Below, piece after piece: positions 61,101 to 64,000 of a DNA stretch of 64,000 bases. The position numbers and the translations under genes were made by a program. Origin of the DNA: Dendrophyllia cribrosa (lineage: Eukaryota > Cnidaria > Anthozoa > Scleractinia > Dendrophylliidae). Every line of letters starts with the position of its first letter. Position 1 is the stretch's first letter. Where the stretch lies: the NCBI GenBank assembly GCA_024195265.1, contig JAJLRJ010000001.1, positions 2,766,410 through 2,830,409 on the forward strand. Reading direction: 5' to 3'. The notes under the pieces are model-generated. The model ran no database searches, was not told the origin of the DNA, and saw nothing but the letters and a program-made list of their open reading frames with translations.

Positions 61101-63539
61101 ATTCTTTTGCTTTTGTTTTCACAGGAAGTGTCGATCAGCAAACGCTTCGCCTTGAAGGAAACTCAGAACAAAATGATCCAGAACTTGATTAAGGATGCAA
61201 AATTAAACGAAAAACAAGCGAACGCTATCATAAAAGATCACTTAGCCAACATGACAGCCATTGATAAGGCGACGGACGAGGAGAGAACCAGGCGTGTTAT
61301 GGCACTTGAGATGAGGCTTGCGGAAAGACGAGCGCTGGCTAGACAAAAGGTGAACTGTTTAAAACAGTAGAGCTCAAGAATTGTTCGATAACAAACAAAA
61401 AAATCGCGAGATAAGAATCCCAAACCGGACCGAAAATAAAAAGTGAAGGACTTGGAGTAAGTCTGGGCGCTGGCTGGACAAGAAGAGAGCGGTTTTAAAA
61501 CATCTCAGCTGCGTCTGGGATAAGGAGGAGAGATTTTGTGCTTTTTTAAATGGACTAGCATAGGTAACACGCTAAACAAGCTGACTATATATACTGGGCC
61601 CAAAGGCTTCTACTTGGAGGAGGAATAGTTTTCGAAAATGGCTGGGAAAAACGCAGATATCTTATCTGTTTTGTTGTTGTTGTTGTTGTTGCTAATCTGT
61701 AATGTACTACTTGCAATTTTTTTTAACAGCAAGAAGAAGAAGAACGAAAAAAGCAAGATTTGAAAAAACTTGAGGAAAATCATTCTGATGCGTTGGAGAA
61801 TCTTGTCAGGTGTGATATCGTGTTTCTTAATTTTGGTTTCGTATTGCCAAACTATCATTGATTTTTCCGTTTTTAGCTGGATTTAGATACAGTGTGATCT
61901 GTTTCTATACCATCAGGTCATCGACGCTTAGCTCTGAAGATGCTGCGCTCTATTTAGAGCGATACAGAAAAGAAATGGAGGTCGTTGATAGAAAATTTGC
62001 CAAGGACAGAAGACGACAGGAGCAGAAATTACACCAGAAGCTAACTGCACTAAAACAGAAGAAAATTGAGGAGAAGGTATTCATGCATATGTTACTGAAA
62101 CAGCTATCAAGCGTCTGTTTTGTTTGTTGTTGTTGTTGTTGTTTTTGCTTTGCGACAGGTCATGCGTAGTTGTTTTTTTAAATGTTATATATAGTAAATA
62201 AACAAAGCTGAGAGATTTTTATACGCGGTCCTTTCTTGTCTTGTTAAACTGGTTTTCCTTCTTTTTAGGCACGCGAGCATCAGCGGCAGATCAAGGAGTT
62301 TGAAGAAAAACAGGACGAGAAATTTGAACAAGTAGAAATAGGTAAAAAAAATATTTACTTTATCCTAGCCATGAGATAAAACATGAGTAGAAGCCGTGAA
62401 CTCTTCGAATACGAGAATCGCTGATGATTATTTTTCACCCCTTCTATTAAACATTTTTCATTGTTCGGGGGCTTTCGGGAACATTCGGGGGACTTGTTTA
62501 GCATCAGTTTTATACTTGTTATTATGAGCAATGAAAGCAATAAAAAGGCACAGTAATTTATGAGCAAAAGCTATACCGACTCAGTTACGTTTGGTATGTA
62601 GAATTTTAGCAATGCTCCATTATATCCCCTAGATACTGTGACTGCGATAAACGAAAAACAGAAGATTTTGGAGCAACAGCGCCAAGAAATCGAAGAAATA
62701 GAACGGAATTCAGACAGAGAGGTAAGTTTTGTACACAAGTTTTGTTTCCGCAAAGTGTTGGTTATTTTGCCAAAACTGTTCGAAATGAAGACTTCGGTCA
62801 AGCAAGTCGCATTATCAATTTCCACACTGGGCATCCGTAGCTAGTGACAATTACTCATAGTTTGAACTTTCAGTGGAATAGTGTAGTAAAGATGTGACTT
62901 TTGGTACGTTTTTTATAGGCTGCTGAAGAAGTTGAAAACCTCCGGGATCAGCAGACTCGGGAGGCGAACCAGCTGTTAAAAAATAATGCGCAAAAAATGT
63001 ACCAGGAGCTGGTAAACAAAGGTACAGTGGAGTCTTTCTGTGATACCACTCTCGCAAAAGCGTCCAACTCCGTGTCAAGCAACCGCGTGCATAAATTCCC
63101 GTTTGCGTCCGCGATCTCCTTAAGAAATGTCATCAGTTTTTTTGTTCAGTTTGTCTACTAAATGACCACCCTGAGTGGCGGAGAGTAAAGACGCACTCAA
63201 CCATCTATGTGCAATAATAGTTTCACTTAAAATGGTAATCTTCTGTATGAAGATCAAAACTTGAGTATGGCGGGAAACATAAACTGAACCTGGGAGGTTT
63301 GGACCACATTCCAACGAGGTCTGTTCCATCTAACAATTTTATAGTTGGATAAGTCTAAATAGCCACGTTCCAATGGCGAGAAGAAAAAGAAAATGGTTAA
63401 AAAACAATTTTTTTTCGCTTTGATGGCAGGTTTATCAGAATCTGAGAAGGAAGCCATGCTTGAACGACATATGGCAGACCTTGCTATGCAACAAGAGGTC
63501 CGTGAAGAGGAACGAAGACGTCAGACACAACTTCTTGAG
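43158..63539 (+). CDS. EVC2: EVC2/limbin-like ciliary membrane protein (3' partial)
   Basis: EVC2 acts with EVC at the base of primary cilia, where it passes Hedgehog signals from Smoothened. Here 25 exons in continuous frame encode about 1,800 residues and run off the right edge; human EVC2 has 1,308. Layout: ectodomain to about residue 1285, one transmembrane helix in exon 54530-54661, then a long cytoplasmic Glu/Lys/Arg/Gln-rich coiled coil. The family name rests on this topology and on the coiled-coil sequence style, not on an alignment. The N-terminus is open: an exon ending at 42537 encodes hydrophobic VLIVLTVLTTE in a phase that joins exactly to 43158, but no ATG was found for it. An ATG at 43148 is the alternative. 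Confidence 0.7.
45985..46107. repeat. Fold-back repeat in EVC2-like intron
   Basis: Inverted arms from TTTCTTTGGTTTGAAAATA to TTTCAAACCAAAGAAA with a GTCTCAG / CTGAGAC inner stem. Confidence 0.6.
46241..46335. repeat. Hairpin in EVC2-like intron
   Basis: Perfect 20-nt arms GGTCAAAATGATTTCAAACT and its complement around a 55-nt centre. Related in sequence to the neighbouring fold-back at 45985-46107. Confidence 0.75.
48839..49035. mobile_element. Short Looper-like MITE
   Basis: TTAA at both edges; left CCCTTTCACTCCCAGAAT, right TTCTTGGGAGCCTGAAGGA, inverted with a few changes. The same family as 7275-7504; more decayed relatives follow to about 49590. Confidence 0.6.
50361..51953. other. EVC2: Large EVC2-like intron with one TIR element
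   Basis: Apart from the element at 51450-51851, no exon or RNA gene was seen. The element splits an older repeat-like sequence: GGTTTTCACTAGCGACATG lies before it and CGTTTTCACATGACGC after it. Confidence 0.4.
51450..51851. mobile_element. 402-bp TIR element
   Basis: Ends TAGGTGTGGTTACA and TGTAACCGCACCTA are inverted with one change and have TA at the edges. A CCACGG / CCGTGG pair lies inside both ends. Confidence 0.65.
52557..52976. mobile_element. C-rich-ended element, third member
   Basis: The left TGTCAGTTAATTCCAAAAGT is matched by the right end CTTGGAATTGGCTGATGCA, with a GGGGAGGGGAGG run just inside the right end. A separate C run of about 18 lies at 52503-52520. More diverged than its relatives at 19869 and 33798. 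Confidence 0.5.
54530..54661 (+). other. EVC2: EVC2-like gene: transmembrane exon
   Basis: Encodes a single hydrophobic helix, VFGFFALGVLLGLLIGAV followed by IAAIVVFVVI, then a stop-transfer KCCDKGK. The positive side faces the coiled-coil part, which sets the topology as type I. Confidence 0.85.
54795..55100. repeat. Hairpin element, copy B (covarying stem)
   Basis: CATGAGCGGGA, a 25-bp stem with one mismatch (54829-54853 with 54867-54891), CGGACGCGAATA, then two direct repeats of TAGATACAACCACTAGTGAG (54941 and 54977), then CCTTATGAATTTTTAACG. Same order of parts as 11748-12080. Confidence 0.75.
55490..57616. mobile_element. 2.1-kb Tigger/pogo-like TIR element
   Basis: Left CAGTCGAAGCTCTCCTTGCG, right CGCTTACGAGAGCTTCGACTG minus one base in the comparison. 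GCGACCAC repeats follow inside both ends. A second, inner inverted repeat pairs about 56200-56340 with 57340-57510 (both containing CGGGACCCCAAGCGT or its complement), and 56555-56610 with 57230-57275 (GGATGTGGACCGCAACATAC). No intact transposase. Lies in an EVC2-like intron. Confidence 0.7.
59402..59570. repeat. 169-bp fold-back MITE
   Basis: Arms of about 75 nt, nearly perfect, from ATTCGCCACTTTAGAAACG to CGTTTCTAAAGTGGCGAAT around a 17-nt loop. It lies 77 bases before the next EVC2-like exon. Confidence 0.85.
59816..60095. repeat. Tandem repeat, about three units
   Basis: Units of roughly 90 bp sharing GTACTGCTCAAAAG..., ATCCACAGACT and ACTCAAAAGTTAGAACCACC, related to internal parts of the Looper-like MITE family. 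Confidence 0.55.
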
Positions 63540-64000
63540 GTCAGAAACTCAACTAATGATTTATATTGAACATTCAATAAGTAAACTGAATGGTAAGAGA
63601 ATCAACAAATGATTGCTGGCGAGCCTTAGCGAGACAGCACACTATTTGAGAGAAAGGGGTGAAAATTCTCGATTTTTTTGGATGTCAGAATTAGTGACGC
63701 GAGGGCTACGTCACGAATGTCAATTATCAATCAGATAAGTAGACGCCTTGCTAAATTCAGGAACAATTATTTAATGACGTATGCTTGACATCATAAATGA
63801 ATAGTAGTTCGATCTTGAGCGTTAGCGATTAGTTTTTTAATTAAGAATTTGAAATAGAAATAAACATATTGAAAAAATAAAATAAAATGTTTTGAAAAAG
63901 TGTCAAGTTAATTTCTAACAATGACGTTTCGGGCTGGGCCCTTCATCAGGTTGATGACCGTTGTTTTGCTTTGAACGCGACTTGTTTTATTTTAATTGTC
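63540..64000. other. EVC2-like intron running off the window
   Basis: No further exon is seen. The final 80 bases are a Penelope-like tail. Confidence 0.5.
63923..63949 (-). ncRNA. Hammerhead-ribozyme-like motif (Penelope tail)
   Basis: Read on the - strand: CTGATGA, a stem GGGC-CCA-GCCC, GAAAC, GTC. This is a complete hammerhead core with a 4-bp stem II and the GUC cleavage triplet. Stem III looks very short, as in Penelope-type hammerheads, which are thought to act as dimers. Confidence 0.55.

Larger units (their letters stand above)
55253..63539 (+). other. EVC2: EVC2-like gene: cytoplasmic coiled-coil exons
   Basis: Exons 55253-55362, 58339-58416, 58915-59050, 59647-59754, 60262-60342, 60740-60853, 61125-61349, 61730-61809, 61917-62076, 62269-62341, 62633-62721, 62919-63021, 63430-63539. 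The last ends at a GTCAGA donor, so more exons follow outside. Segments such as QEEEERKKQDLKKLEENH and YLERYRKEMEVVDRKFAKD have heptad-like spacing. The donor at 55363 is GTTACG (the only one that keeps frame), and the donor after 59754 is GC rather than GT. Confidence 0.8.

Noticed and set aside
1..64000. CRISPR arrays, operons or bacterial genes
   Set aside because: No direct-repeat/spacer structure and no prokaryotic gene organisation; all real genes have spliced exons.

Overview
The window looks like genomic DNA from an animal, most likely an anthozoan cnidarian such as a stony coral. It is AT-rich, its genes have many short exons with standard GT-AG splice sites, its proteins resemble vertebrate families with conserved domain order, and its introns are full of small inverted-repeat elements and Penelope-like retroelement debris. 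The species assignment is inference. Exon boundaries were read by eye from splice sites and reading phase. No transcript or database search supports them.

Four protein-coding genes can be supported. (1) On the + strand, about 1.6-10.2 kb: PDCD4, a translation inhibitor with two MA3 domains. It is complete at the 3' end; its N-terminal exon(s) lie left of the window. (2) On the - strand, 12.7-14.9 kb: a two-exon class I SAM-dependent methyltransferase of 274 residues that appears complete. (3) On the - strand, 29.1-37.5 kb: a secreted or membrane adhesion-type protein with signal peptide, two Ig domains and three fibronectin III domains. Its 3' end was not found. (4) On the + strand, about 42.3-63.5 kb and running off the right edge: a large type I membrane protein with a long repeat-rich ectodomain, one transmembrane helix and a cytoplasmic coiled coil. 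It is best explained as an EVC2/limbin-like ciliary Hedgehog protein, and a consensus RFX X-box lies just upstream of it.

Between and inside these genes lies a dense layer of mobile DNA. Families with TTAA target sites (piggyBac-like) occur at 1.9-2.9, 3.5-4.6, 18.6-19.8, 19.8-24.4 and 22.5-23.3 kb, several nested. Fold-back MITEs sit in introns, one starting on a splice donor. Tigger/pogo-like TIR elements lie at 13.5, 41.1 and 55.5 kb. Three related elements have C-rich ends. A Penelope-like element has 340-bp inverted arms and a 14-bp target duplication, and hammerhead-ribozyme-like motifs occur at three or four places. Region 15-28 kb is almost entirely such material.

The most unusual signal is a pair of related hairpin elements at 11.8 and 54.8 kb. 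Their flanks are identical while their 25-bp stems differ at eight positions, all compensated. The X-box together with the EVC2-like gene, and that gene's extended ectodomain with furin-type sites, are the main biological leads.
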